This document shows, one piece after another, positions 44,626 through 53,119 of a stretch of DNA of 64,000 nt. A program made the position numbers and the translations under genes. The notes under the pieces are model-generated. The model was not told where the DNA came from and searched no databases. It saw nothing but the letters and a program-made list of their open reading frames with translations. Every line of letters starts with the position of its first letter. Within the stretch, counting starts at the first letter, position 1. Where the stretch lies: assembly GCA_025353165.1 (NCBI GenBank), contig JANXRE010000024.1, positions 24,113 through 88,112 of the forward strand. The letters run 5' to 3'. This DNA is from Acidobacteriota bacterium (lineage in GTDB: Bacteria > Acidobacteriota > Terriglobia > Bryobacterales > Bryobacteraceae).

Positions 44626-45699
44626 GTGAACACCCGCGCGCGGACGGCAATTCTGCTGGCGTTTGCGGTGGCCCTCGTGCTGTATGGCTCGCTCTATCCC
44701 TGGCGGCTGATTCAGCCCGGTCCCGGAGCTTGGCGATTGTTCTGGGATCCGCGTCACCTCCGGCACGAATTGATCCTGAATATCCTGCTGTATATCCCGG
44801 TGGGCTTCTTCCTGTTCGGAGCTACGCGCAACGCGGCGCTGTCGATCGCCGGCGGATTCCTGCTTTCGGCGACGATCGAAGCAATTCAGCCCTTCTTCGC
44901 GCGCGACGCCCGGGCCCTGGACGTGATAGCCAACGCGGCGGGAGCCGTGGCCGGGACTCTCGCCGCCGTTCTGGCCCGATCCCGGCTGCCCTCCCAACCG
45001 CTTGCGGTGCTCGCGATCTGGGGGCTTCACGAACTATATCCGTTCGTCCGCCATGCCGCCTACGGAGCTTATGACGCCACTTCCTTCACTCGCGCCGCTC
45101 CCACGGAGTTCGCCGAAGCCGCGGTGGACTGGCTGGTTGCCTTCACCCTGGCGGTGGTCGCGTTCCCTCGCCGCCCGAGGACGGCGGTTCTGTGCGCGGC
45201 CTTGATTCTGCCGTTGAGGCCGCTTCTGACCGGCATGCGTTCGTCGCAAATGGAGTGGGTGGCGTGGGCGGTTGCAGGGGCGGTGTCGCTCGCCGGCGCT
45301 GGGCGGCTGATGCCGGCGCGCCGCTTCATCGGGGCGGGGATGGCAATCCTTCTGCTGGTGCGCGAGCTTGCGCCGTACCATTTGGCCAGCGCCGCGGCGC
45401 CGTTCCACCTCCGGCCTTTCGAAGCGATCCTCTCGGCCGACTGGTTTTTTGCCGTCGTCATCGTCTCTCACAAAGCGTTTGTGTACGCCGCGATCGTGTA
45501 CCTGCTGGGCGCGCCGCGGCGGCTTATGCCGGTTGCGATTGGCGTGTCGTCGGCGCTGGCGGCGCTCGAGTGGTTACAGCGCTATCTGCCCGGCCGTACC
45601 GCGGACATCACCGACCCTCTGATCGCCATCCTGCTGGTGGCGGTTCTAATGCTTCTCCCGCGCGCTACGTCGGAAACTTTCCGTAAACTGGAGACTTAG
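44626..45699 (+). CDS. VanZ-family integral membrane protein
   Basis: 357 residues from a GTG. The first about 120 residues are the VanZ domain: LVLYGSLYPWRL, HELILNILLYIPVGFFLFG and SATIEAIQPFFARDARALDVIANAAG, with the conserved acidic and Asn residues. The rest has six to seven further hydrophobic segments (about 10-11 in all) and a second VanZ-like piece is hinted at by ALEWLQRYLPGRTADITDPL near the C-terminus, which repeats the E-Q-x-x-x-GR-D-x-x-D pattern. VanZ confers teicoplanin resistance in enterococci, but the broad family is of unknown function in the envelope. A large REP-like element begins about 40 bases after the stop. Confidence 0.8.
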   Translation: MNTRARTAILLAFAVALVLYGSLYPWRLIQPGPGAWRLFWDPRHLRHELILNILLYIPVGFFLFGATRNAALSIAGGFLLSATIEAIQPFFARDARALDVIANAAGAVAGTLAAVLARSRLPSQPLAVLAIWGLHELYPFVRHAAYGAYDATSFTRAAPTEFAEAAVDWLVAFTLAVVAFPRRPRTAVLCAALILPLRPLLTGMRSSQMEWVAWAVAGAVSLAGAGRLMPARRFIGAGMAILLLVRELAPYHLASAAAPFHLRPFEAILSADWFFAVVIVSHKAFVYAAIVYLLGAPRRLMPVAIGVSSALAALEWLQRYLPGRTADITDPLIAILLVAVLMLLPRATSETFRKLET

Positions 45700-45740
45700 T
45701 GTCTGTCAAGAAACAACATGACCAATTTGGCAGGATTTCC

Positions 45741-45851
45741 GTGGCGCACGCACCCATGCGTGCCGCGTCGCCACTCTTGGCGACGCTTGTTTTCCGCGCT
45801 AAGAGGTGTCGAGAAGAGTCTCGACACGGCACGCACGAGTGCGTGCGCCAC
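45741..45851. repeat. REP-like palindromic element, copy 3 (compound, 111 bp)
   Basis: Outer perfect 13-bp inverted arms GTGGCGCACGCAC (45741-45753) and GTGCGTGCGCCAC (45839-45851). Inside are two hairpins: GTCGCCACTCTTGGCGAC (about 45768-45785) and GTGTCGAGAAGAGTCTCGACAC (about 45807-45828, 9-bp arms, 4-base loop). The outer unit is the same as copies 1 and 2. Just after it, 45860-45887 is a tandem 14-bp repeat (GAACGCTGATYGCT twice). Confidence 0.85.
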
Positions 45852-45905
45852 GTCGGCCTGAACGCTGATTGCTGAACGCTGATCGCTCAATCAGGAGACC
45901 GCGTA

Positions 45906-46976
45906 TTGCTCGATCTCAAAAAGCAGCCTCACCGCCGGCTCAACCCGCTCACCCAGGAGTGGGTGCTGGTGTCGCCGCATCGCACCGAGCGTCCCTGGCA
46001 AGGACAGGTGGAGCGGCAGGCCGCCAGTCAGCAGCCCGCCTACGACCCCCAGTGTTATCTCTGTCCCGGAAACTCGCGCGCGGGCGGGGCTCGGAATCCC
46101 GCGTACGCCTCGACATTCGTGTTCGACAACGATTTCGCCGCCCTGAGGCCCGGCACGCCCGCGGGCGAAATGCGCCAGGACGATCTGCTCGTCGCCGAAT
46201 CTGAGGCGGGCGCTTGCCGCGTGGTTTGTTTTTCCCCGCGACACGACCTGACGCTGGCGCGCTTGGATGCGGCCTCCATTCTTCCGGTGGTGGATACGTG
46301 GGCCGAACAGTACTCCGCGCTGGCGTCGGATCCGGCGATCCGCTACGTGCAAATCTTCGAGAACCGGGGCGAAACGATGGGATGCAGCAACCCGCACCCG
46401 CATTGCCAGATCTGGTCCGGCGCCAGCCTGCCGACCGAACACGTGAAGGAGCTGGCGTCTCAGCGCGATTATCGAAACCGCCGCGGATCGTGTCTGCTCT
46501 GCGATTATCTGAAGACGGAGACCGCCTTGCGGGAGCGGGTGGTGTTCGAGAACGAGTCTTTCGCGGTGGTGGTCCCGTTCTGGGCGGTTTGGCCGTTTGA
46601 GACGCTGCTGATCGCGAAACGGCACTGGTCCGGGTTGGACCAGATCACCTCGCATGAGAGGCAGGGCCTGGCGGAGGCGTTGAGCCGTCTCGCGATCCGG
46701 TACGACAATCTCTTCCAGACATCGTTTCCTTATACGATGGGATTCCACCAGCGGCCGACCGATGGCCCGGAGTATCCGGAGTGGCATTTCCACGGGCATT
46801 TCTATCCCCCGCTGTTGAGGTCGGCTTCGGTCAGGAAGTTCATGGTCGGGTATGAGATGTTGGCGATGCCCCAGCGGGATATCACGCCTGAGTCGGCGGC
46901 GGAGAGTCTTCGGGGTCTGGCGGAGCGGCACTATTTGGGTGGGGAGGGTACAGCCGGCCCTGCGGAAAGCCGATAG
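45906..46976 (+). CDS. galT: Galactose-1-phosphate uridylyltransferase
   Basis: 356 residues from a TTG with AGGAG about 9 bases before it. Class I GalT motifs are present: [20 protein letters not shown] at the N-terminus, the zinc Cys pair [26 protein letters not shown] and the active-site His triad segment HPHCQIW. The usual HPHGQ has Gly; here it is Cys, next to the nucleophilic His. [20 protein letters not shown] and [20 protein letters not shown] match the second half of the fold. The enzyme swaps UMP between UDP-glucose and galactose-1-phosphate in the Leloir pathway, in the cytoplasm. No galK or galE is adjacent. Length and all other motifs are normal, so activity is expected. Confidence 0.93.
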   Translation: MLDLKKQPHRRLNPLTQEWVLVSPHRTERPWQGQVERQAASQQPAYDPQCYLCPGNSRAGGARNPAYASTFVFDNDFAALRPGTPAGEMRQDDLLVAESEAGACRVVCFSPRHDLTLARLDAASILPVVDTWAEQYSALASDPAIRYVQIFENRGETMGCSNPHPHCQIWSGASLPTEHVKELASQRDYRNRRGSCLLCDYLKTETALRERVVFENESFAVVVPFWAVWPFETLLIAKRHWSGLDQITSHERQGLAEALSRLAIRYDNLFQTSFPYTMGFHQRPTDGPEYPEWHFHGHFYPPLLRSASVRKFMVGYEMLAMPQRDITPESAAESLRGLAERHYLGGEGTAGPAESR

Positions 46977-46999
46977 ACTGGTTGAGGAGCGTGTGGATT

Positions 47000-49900
47000 G
47001 TGAAAGCCCTGTTATGGACGGCTTGTGTGGTGGCTTGGCCGGTTCTTAGCCAAACGGTATTCAACATCAATCCCACGCGTTCGTTCGGCCAGCCGCGGCT
47101 CACCCCGGTCTCAAGCTCGAACCCGAACCTGGTGGAAGGCCGCGAATTCTACTCGCCGCTCGGCGTGGCGCTGGACACCTCCGCCTCGCCGCCCATCGTG
47201 TACGTCGCGGACACCTATAACGATCGCGTTCTGGCCTGGAAGAATTCGGCCGCATTCAACAATGGAGACCTGGCGGATCTGGTGATCGGCCAGACGGACC
47301 TTTACTCCACTTCGCGCGGCGGCCCAGGCACTACGCTGTCCTCCGGTTTGTTCCTGCCGGTAGCCGTTGCCGTCGATGGGAAGGGCAATTTATATGTATC
47401 GGACGCGGGGAACAATCGAATTGTCCGTTATCCCGCTCCTTTCGGCCAACACTCAACGCCCGTTCTGGCGGACCTGGTGATCGGGCAGGCATCGGTGGGC
47501 GTGGGCCAGGCGCCGAATCAGGGTCTAGGCGCGCCGACCGCATCGACGCTATACCTTTCCGGATCGGGCGGAAGCATCTTCAATTCCGGGCTGGCCTTTG
47601 ACGGGCCGGGAAATCTGTGGGCAACCGACTCCGGGAACAACCGGGTTTTGAGATACAACGCATCGGCGCTGTCGGGCGGCGGGACGGTTGCCGCGGACCT
47701 GGTGCTGGGACAAGCCGACTTCGTAACGAACTCGCTTCCCTCGAGCACGGTTCCCCTGAGGGTCAACAAGAAAATTCTCTGGCAGCCGTTCGGCATCGCC
47801 GTAGCCTCTTCGGGCGATATTTACATTTCGGACCGGGGCGGCCGGGTACTCTATTTTCACGCTCCCGTCAGCGCGAGCGGAACTGGGGCCACGCGCATCC
47901 TCGGGGTTGTGACGCCGACCAAGAGCAAGCCCAACCCGCCCGGCTTAAACGGTTGCCCCGCGACGCCGCCCCAGATCTGCGAGGTCACTCTCGGCGCGCA
48001 GGCAGCCTCTGGAATTGCTCCCGCCTACGGGGTTGCCGCGGTTGGCAACAATCTCTTCGTTGCCGACACGTTTAACAATCGCGTGGTGAAATACGACACG
48101 CCGGACAAGTGGCAGGTCGAGTGTCCTTATAATCCCGCCGTGGATTGCGGGGCGGGGCTTCAATTCTCTCCGACCCCGATCGCATACCTGGGCCAGGCTA
48201 ACAGTGGCGAGGCCGTGAAGCCGAACAATGGCCAGAGGGAACCGTCGGCCAGCACCGTTTCCGGTCCTGCCGGAGTGGCAGCGGCGGGCAGCGACTTGTG
48301 GGTGGCCGATAGCGCCAACAACCGAGCGTTGGTGTTCCCGGGCGTGGCGACGAGCGCGGCGCGGGTCCTGGGCCAGTACGACTTCACGATGAGCGCGCCG
48401 GACCTGATCGAGGGACGCGAGTTGTTCACCTTCGCGGGACTCAGCGGGGGCGTCGTGTCCGGCGGCGCGGGGATCGCCGTGGACTTTCAGACCAACCACC
48501 TCTACATCGCGGATTCCGAGAACCACCGCATTCTTGGATTCTCCGACTACCGCCAGGTTCAGCCCGGTCCGCTGAAGGCCGACATCGTGATCGGCCAGCG
48601 GGATCTGCGTCATTCGACTCCGAACGCCTTCGGAGCCGACGCGAATACGCCCACCGCCTCCAGCCTGTTTTCGCCCGAGGGAGTGGTCGTGGATTCCAAC
48701 GGGGACCTGTGGGTGGCTGACTTCGGGAACGGACGCGTGCTGCGCTTCCCCCAGCCCTTCAACCAACAGGGTACGATCGCTGCCAATGTAGTGCTCGGCA
48801 AGTCAGGTTTCACCACCAAGAACGCAGACCAGAGCGATGCGACAAAGTCGACCATGCGCGCGCCCCATGGTATCGCGGTCAATTCGGCGGGCGTGGTCGT
48901 GTCGGATCGGTTTCATAACCGCGTGCTCGTATTCAACCGGCCGGCCGGCGGCGATTTCGTGAACACGCAGCCGGCCGATTCCGTGATCGGCCAAACGGAT
49001 TTCGTCAGTTCCGGGGCGGGGAGCACCCCAACCGGCTTGAGCAGTCCTCGCGGTTTGGCTCTGGATTCCTTGGGCCGGCTGTATGTCGCGGACGGCGGAA
49101 ACAACCGCGTCCAGGTCTTCTCGGCCGGCAACCCGACCGCGACGCTGAGCATTCCCGCCGCTTCGCCGCACGACGTGGCCGTCAGCTTGAACACCGGGGA
49201 AATATGGGTGACCGACCTCACTTCGATCTCGGTCAACGGCCAGACGATTCCGGGCCGCGTCGTGCGCTACCCAGTGTACGAGCAACTGGCGCAGAATCCG
49301 GGCGTGAGCGTGTCGGTTCTGCCGGAGCCTGTACCTTTCGCCGTGAAGCTGGATCCGTTTGACAACCCGATCATTGCGGATTCCTACAACCGGATCGTGT
49401 TTTTCTTCCCCGCGGCAATTTTCAAGAACACGGCGAGCTACAACAGCCTGTACCTCACTCCCGGCATGCTGGCGCTGGTCGGGAGACTGGGACCGTCCTT
49501 CGTCTCCTCCAGTTGGACCGCGCCCACCACGCCTTGGCCCGGCACCTCGCAGGATTTGGAAGTGACCGTGAACGGCACGCCGGCGCCGATTTATTACATC
49601 GACAGCACCTATAGCTCGCTGAGCGTCCAGGTGCCCTCTGCCGCGCCGAGTTCCGGGTTCGCGGATTTTGTGATCACTCGCCCCTCGACCGGCCAGGTTC
49701 TCGCTGCCGCCAGCCTGCCGATGAACGTCGCGGCGCCCGCCATCTACACCCGCGATGCGTCGGGGGCGCATCAGGTGGCGGCTCTGAATTATCACGCGGA
49801 CGGCACGCCGTATCCCCTATCTTCTTTTGTCAACGGAACGGCGAATCCCATCTCGGTTGGCGACATCATTCAAATTTACGGAACGGGGCTCGGACCTGTG

Positions 49901-50176
49901 AGCGGCGCTCCTCCCGACGGCCAGGGCGCGACAACCGCGACGCCCGCGCCTACGTCGCCGACGGTTTACATCGGCGCCGAGCAAGCCACGGTGCTGTATT
50001 TCGGTTTAGCGCCCAGCCTGCCAGGCGTGTTCGCGATGAACGTGGTGGTCCCGCCGCACGCGCCGCCGGGCGACGTGAAGGTAGGGTTCTTCTACCAGAA
50101 CATCCAGAGCACCTACGGACCTTTGGGGCAGAATGGCCAGCCCACGCTGCTGACCACTACCATTCGCGTGCGTTAG
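47000..50176 (+). CDS. Secreted NHL-repeat protein with TIGR03437 C-terminal domain
   Basis: 1058 residues. The GTG at 47000 is preferred since GAGGAG ends 10 bases before it and the product begins MKALLWTACVVAWPVLSQ, a signal peptide; a TTG at 46982 is in frame. About ten NHL-type blades are seen, for example VADTYNDRVLAWKN, VSDAGNNRIVRYPAP, ATDSGNNRVLRYNAS, VADTFNNRVVKYDTP, IADSENHRILGFSD, VADFGNGRVLRFPQP and VADGGNNRVQVFSA. Several are followed by DLVIGQ-type linkers. The end (about 880-1058) has the TIGR03437 sequence GDIIQIYGTGLGPVSGAPPD and PGVFAMNVVVPPHAPPGDVK, known almost only from Solibacter-like Acidobacteria. Blades of this type bind ligands or proteins; an adhesin or surface-lectin role is likely but not shown. 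Confidence 0.88.
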   Translation: MKALLWTACVVAWPVLSQTVFNINPTRSFGQPRLTPVSSSNPNLVEGREFYSPLGVALDTSASPPIVYVADTYNDRVLAWKNSAAFNNGDLADLVIGQTDLYSTSRGGPGTTLSSGLFLPVAVAVDGKGNLYVSDAGNNRIVRYPAPFGQHSTPVLADLVIGQASVGVGQAPNQGLGAPTASTLYLSGSGGSIFNSGLAFDGPGNLWATDSGNNRVLRYNASALSGGGTVAADLVLGQADFVTNSLPSSTVPLRVNKKILWQPFGIAVASSGDIYISDRGGRVLYFHAPVSASGTGATRILGVVTPTKSKPNPPGLNGCPATPPQICEVTLGAQAASGIAPAYGVAAVGNNLFVADTFNNRVVKYDTPDKWQVECPYNPAVDCGAGLQFSPTPIAYLGQANSGEAVKPNNGQREPSASTVSGPAGVAAAGSDLWVADSANNRALVFPGVATSAARVLGQYDFTMSAPDLIEGRELFTFAGLSGGVVSGGAGIAVDFQTNHLYIADSENHRILGFSDYRQVQPGPLKADIVIGQRDLRHSTPNAFGADANTPTASSLFSPEGVVVDSNGDLWVADFGNGRVLRFPQPFNQQGTIAANVVLGKSGFTTKNADQSDATKSTMRAPHGIAVNSAGVVVSDRFHNRVLVFNRPAGGDFVNTQPADSVIGQTDFVSSGAGSTPTGLSSPRGLALDSLGRLYVADGGNNRVQVFSAGNPTATLSIPAASPHDVAVSLNTGEIWVTDLTSISVNGQTIPGRVVRYPVYEQLAQNPGVSVSVLPEPVPFAVKLDPFDNPIIADSYNRIVFFFPAAIFKNTASYNSLYLTPGMLALVGRLGPSFVSSSWTAPTTPWPGTSQDLEVTVNGTPAPIYYIDSTYSSLSVQVPSAAPSSGFADFVITRPSTGQVLAAASLPMNVAAPAIYTRDASGAHQVAALNYHADGTPYPLSSFVNGTANPISVGDIIQIYGTGLGPVSGAPPDGQGATTATPAPTSPTVYIGAEQATVLYFGLAPSLPGVFAMNVVVPPHAPPGDVKVGFFYQNIQSTYGPLGQNGQPTLLTTTIRVR

Positions 50177-50536
50177 GCAAGCAGCCCGTCGTGCGACATT
50201 CGACGGCCAACTGCTTGGACGGGCTCGCCCGGCTCCGGAATGGTTAAATCCGCCTTCCCCGGCACCTACGATCCTTCGAAAACCTGGTCGGGTCAACCCA
50301 AATGTTGTGAGTTAGATACATCCGGGTGAGTGCCCCGTTTGTGGTTTTTTGCGTGAATGCACGGCACGCCCCACTTGGCGCAGCGGCAACACCCGCTCGC
50401 CTCCTCCAGCGAGATCGGCCGCCGGGAAACGGAACCCAGGTGACGTTGTATCAGCACAATTCCGGATGGCCAGTCAGGCCGTCGGAATCGAGTTGAACTG
50501 GCTCATCGCCCATTTGGAACGCCTCGTGTCAGCGAT
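50177..50536. other. Non-coding 360 bp with a fragment also found at 52010
   Basis: No gene is seen. Bases 50358-50418 repeat, in the same orientation and with about 80-85 percent identity by eye, the stretch 52010-52072 (both contain CCCCACTTGGCGCAGCGG and GAGATCGG). The two copies bracket the unrecognised two-gene module at 50537-51771, so they may be footprints of an inserted unit. Confidence 0.5.
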
Positions 50537-51100
50537 TCAGTGGGACATTGAAACTACGACCATCATTGCCGCAGCCGCAACGGTACAGGTTCCAAGGCCG
50601 ATCAGCCCCATGAATGAGAGTGTGCTTCGCAGGTTGACAACGGCTTGTGATGACTTGGTCCAAACTAAGTCCTTATCTCCCTGCGCGTCCTCAAACATTT
50701 GTTGTTCCGTCTGCTTATGCTCCCGTTCGATTTTCGCAGCCTCTGGCGTTAGCACGCTCCCGCCGAGTTTCCGATCCTTCTCTTGTCCGCCCTTCGGGTA
50801 GTAGAACGAGTATTGGATGTTGGTCCTTATGGCGATCGCGAGACACACGACGGCGACCAGAAAGAGTGCGAACGTCAGCGCGCCAAGAGCTATTTGGCCG
50901 ATTTGTGGCCCAAACACGTAAAGTAGCGCGGTAACCACGATCGCCAACAAACTGGCGAACCTGGAGGCCACTGCTGGTAATGCCTCCTCGGGCGGCTGCC
51001 ATTTCGAGCGCTTCATAAATGCAAGCCGGAGCGCACCTACAGCCGAGGCCAGTGACGCGGCTACCATTACTAACTGGCTGAACACCCCATATTTGCTCAT
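50537..51100 (-). CDS. Unrecognised integral membrane protein, second gene of a two-gene module
   Basis: 187 residues from the ATG at 51100, which shares ATGA with the stop of the upstream gene; the frame is open 12 codons earlier but coupling favours this start. Hydrophobic segments are at about 5-24 (QLVMVAASLASAVGALRLAF), 48-68, 70-92 (GALTFALFLVAVVCLAIAI) and 158-183 (LGTCTVAAAAMMVVVSM). Between the third and fourth lies a charged cytoplasmic-type stretch (GGQEKDRKLGG; AAKIEREHKQTEQQMFEDAQ). This recalls, without matching, small multi-TM proteins that act as membrane effectors in bacterial conflict systems. No family is recognised. Translational coupling means it works with the soluble partner. 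It is bordered by IS debris and toxin-antitoxin genes. Confidence 0.7.
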   Translation of the reverse strand: MSKYGVFSQLVMVAASLASAVGALRLAFMKRSKWQPPEEALPAVASRFASLLAIVVTALLYVFGPQIGQIALGALTFALFLVAVVCLAIAIRTNIQYSFYYPKGGQEKDRKLGGSVLTPEAAKIEREHKQTEQQMFEDAQGDKDLVWTKSSQAVVNLRSTLSFMGLIGLGTCTVAAAAMMVVVSMSH

Positions 51101-51771
51101 GGCAGACTCAATCGTACGCGCCTTGGGCACGACCATATAACAGGCTCAAAGCGTGGATTTCCAGATTCCAAGATTCCGAAACTGTAGCGACCAGGGAAGA
51201 CATACGCTTCAGCTGGGGTAGACGTTCCGAAGGCCTGACCAGTACTGGCAAAGAAGAACCCTTTGGCGTAAAGCACCGTGTCATTTGAGCGATTAGATTC
51301 GACTACGGTGTTAGCCCTACTAAATACGCTGCCTCCACCTGCACTAAATACGCTGCCTCCACCTGCGGTAAGGGCTCGGCTAACAAACATTTGCGCCATG
51401 TGTTCAGATAATCGCTCCGTGAAGATCGTCTGCAGTGCTTGCCGATCAGAGACGTTTCGCAGTCGCAGGCCCGCTTGTCCCGCCAGTTCGACCATCTCGG
51501 CGTAAGAAGTCGCAACGTCATTCAAATTCGGCGCCTGAATGGGAACCCCCAGTTCCTCCCTCCTCTCCTTGTCATCCTCGTCATAGAAGACCGCAACGAA
51601 TTGCTGCAGCCCACGATTGCTCAGCGCCTCAGTCTGGCGATGAAAGTGTTGTACCTCGGACCATACACGAGTGAATGCTGGGTCCTCGGTTTCCGGTGAC
51701 GTCGTCTCGGCACCGCGAGCTACAAAATCCCGGATCACGCCGCGCAGATACTCGTTTATTGGGCGTCGCAT
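51097..51771 (-). CDS. Unrecognised soluble protein with internal repeat, first gene of a two-gene module
   Basis: 224 residues from the ATG at 51771, which has an excellent GGAGG ribosome site 7-8 bases upstream; open frame further up (to 52128) belongs to unrelated debris. No signal peptide or TM. Residues 1-130 are mostly helical and charged (RRPINEYLRGVIRDFVARGA; EVQHFHRQTEALSNRGLQQF; FTERLSEHMAQMFVSRAL). At about 134-149 a duplicated block GGGSVFSAGGGSVFS is coded by a perfect 24-bp tandem repeat. The C-terminal 60 residues are beta-like (LYAKGFFFASTGQAFGTS; AEAYVFPGRYSFGILESG), faintly like PEGA or regulatory-like sandwiches, ending RRVRLSLP. I do not recognise the family. The stop overlaps the membrane-protein start. 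Confidence 0.7.
   Translation of the reverse strand: MRRPINEYLRGVIRDFVARGAETTSPETEDPAFTRVWSEVQHFHRQTEALSNRGLQQFVAVFYDEDDKERREELGVPIQAPNLNDVATSYAEMVELAGQAGLRLRNVSDRQALQTIFTERLSEHMAQMFVSRALTAGGGSVFSAGGGSVFSRANTVVESNRSNDTVLYAKGFFFASTGQAFGTSTPAEAYVFPGRYSFGILESGNPRFEPVIWSCPRRVRLSLP
51319..51366. repeat. Perfect tandem duplication of 24 bp inside a gene
   Basis: Two copies of ACTAAATACGCTGCCTCC followed by ACCTGC stand side by side (51319-51342 and 51343-51366). The change is in frame and adds eight residues (GGGSVFSA) to the first protein of the module. Identity without a single difference suggests a recent slip or selection for length change. Confidence 0.85.
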
Positions 51772-51879
51772 AGGCAACCTCCATGCAGCAAACTCGCCGA
51801 GCTCAACGGTAAGATTGTAATACACAACGAGGTGGAGTTGGCTGCGCACTGGAGGCAATCCACATGAGCGAGAAGTCGC

Positions 51880-52286
51880 TATACCGCTGAACGGCCTCCG
51901 GCCGGACACCCCCGCGAAATGCGTCCTGGGGGTTCGGCGCCGCCCAAATCCGCCCTTCTCCCCGAACCCCGGATCTTCGAAAACGTGCTTAGGTCTGCCC
52001 GGGCGTGGATGCAACGGCACACCCCACTTGGCGCAGCGGGCGCACCCGCCCACCTCCTCAAGGTGAGATCGGCAACCCTGGTCGGCGTACCATCTGATAG
52101 CCAAGTCGTTCCAAATCGGCGCGCCCACCGTTTAGTTACGCGCTCTGGATCGCGACGGTCAAAGTAATCTCCGCCGGGGTCTTCGTATGCGACGCCATAT
52201 GGACGGGTGCTTCCAAAATGGAACCCCATTAAGCATCGCCTCTTCTCAGAAATCTCCAAGGACTGGGCAGGCGAACCACTCGCCAA
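51880..52286 (-). pseudogene. Broken gene, possibly the C-terminal end of a transposase
   Basis: Minus-strand sense starts near 52230 as MGFHFGSTRPYGVAYEDPGG, then DYFDRRDPERVTKR; after a shift near 52120 it goes on as ERLGYQMVRRPGLPISP and stops. Pairs such as DPERV-KR and ERLGY are common in the C-terminal tails of several IS transposases of this phylum, but I cannot name the family. A third frame in the same area gives GGCARCAKWGVPLHP, whose coding strand is partly repeated at 50358-50418. The whole stretch 51772-52369 holds nothing intact. Confidence 0.35.
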
Positions 52287-52369
52287 TTACTAGAAGATTT
52301 TCAACTTCATCCGCTCCACAAGAACGGTCTCGGACGACCTCGCGCGTGGTAACAACCTTCCTCGAAAAA

Positions 52370-52717
52370 CTACTTCCGGTCGCTGTCCACGCGAAGATTG
52401 TTCGTCACCGAGAACACGCCGCTCACCGTCTTGGCGTAAATCCCAGCCTGGTCCTTGTCGCTTTCAGTGGCAACTACCACCTCGAGCGTCACCTTACCGT
52501 TAGCAACGATAATGTGAATCGGGGGGACAGCTTGCATGGCATAACGGTCCCGGCCAGGTTTGCCGAAAATAGTGCGATCCGTGGCGATGCGAATTCCGTC
52601 GTCAATCGAGGAGAGGGGCAAGACCTCGATCTGATTATCGACGCGAGTTACAACTTCAATGCCCTTCGCTACGTGATCGGCATCGCTCTTGAGCGCCGGA
52701 CGATCGGCGCAAAGCAT
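52370..52717 (-). pseudogene. Truncated BON-domain protein
   Basis: 115 codons starting MLCADRPALKSDADHVAKGI. The intact relatives are secreted proteins of about 200 residues with two BON domains. Here the signal peptide and first BON domain are missing: only its tail (ALKSDADHVAKGIEVVTRVD) is left, followed by a nearly complete second domain (YAMQAVPPIHIIVANGKVTL, VVVATESDKDQAGI, VSGVFSVTNNLRV). BON domains bind phospholipid or other membrane components in the periplasm. Without a signal the product could not reach it, so this is a 5'-truncated remnant. The usual LEG-V of the domain reads LEVVVA. It lies 80 bases downstream of the toxin-antitoxin pair on the same strand. Confidence 0.7.
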
Positions 52718-52798
52718 AAACGCTACGCGACTGGGGAAGACCTATTTCCCACAACTCCGTTTCGGGTCAATCTCCGAGTGGCCGGCCATAGCAAACCT

Positions 52799-53119
52799 TC
52801 ACGCCCGGCGCGCTTCGCGGCGAAGCCCTTCATGCACCAGCATCTTGAGGAGTGTCTGGTATCCGATGCCCTTTCGCGTTGCGAGTTCTCGGGCCTTGGC
52901 TACATCGAGTTCGGGCAATCGCAACGCAATTTGGACGCTTGCGACCTTGTTCAATTGACCGACTAGGCCCGAGCCCCTCGGCGCACCTCCTTTCTTTCCG
53001 GTTCCGGCCGCCTTCTGCTTTACGAACTCGCGGCCTTCGCGGCTAGCCCACCAGTCCGCCTCCTGTGCTTCGTTGACGAACTTGGGCATGACGATCAGTT
53101 TCTTTTTCATCATCTTCAC
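52799..53119 (-). CDS. Ribbon-helix-helix (CopG-type) antitoxin of the BrnT-like toxin
   Basis: 106 residues from a GTG at 53119 overlapping the toxin stop (GTGA); an ATG at 53113 is in frame. The start (KKKLIVMPKFVNEAQEADWW, ASREGREFVKQKAA) is the usual toxin-binding part of this antitoxin group. The C-terminal 40 residues are a ribbon-helix-helix domain: VQIALRLPELDVAKARELAT and GIGYQTLLKMLVHEGLRREA. Such antitoxins neutralise the toxin by direct binding and repress their own operon with the same domain. The gene order toxin first, antitoxin second is typical for brnTA-type modules. A Gly/Lys-rich linker (TGKKGGAPRGSG) joins the two parts. Confidence 0.82.
   Translation of the reverse strand: MKMMKKKLIVMPKFVNEAQEADWWASREGREFVKQKAAGTGKKGGAPRGSGLVGQLNKVASVQIALRLPELDVAKARELATRKGIGYQTLLKMLVHEGLRREARRA

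Noticed and set aside
45860..45887. Tandem 14-bp repeat GAACGCTGATYGCT as a possible CRISPR or operator
   Set aside because: Only two adjacent copies without spacers; simple tandem slippage explains it and no CRISPR array was seen anywhere.
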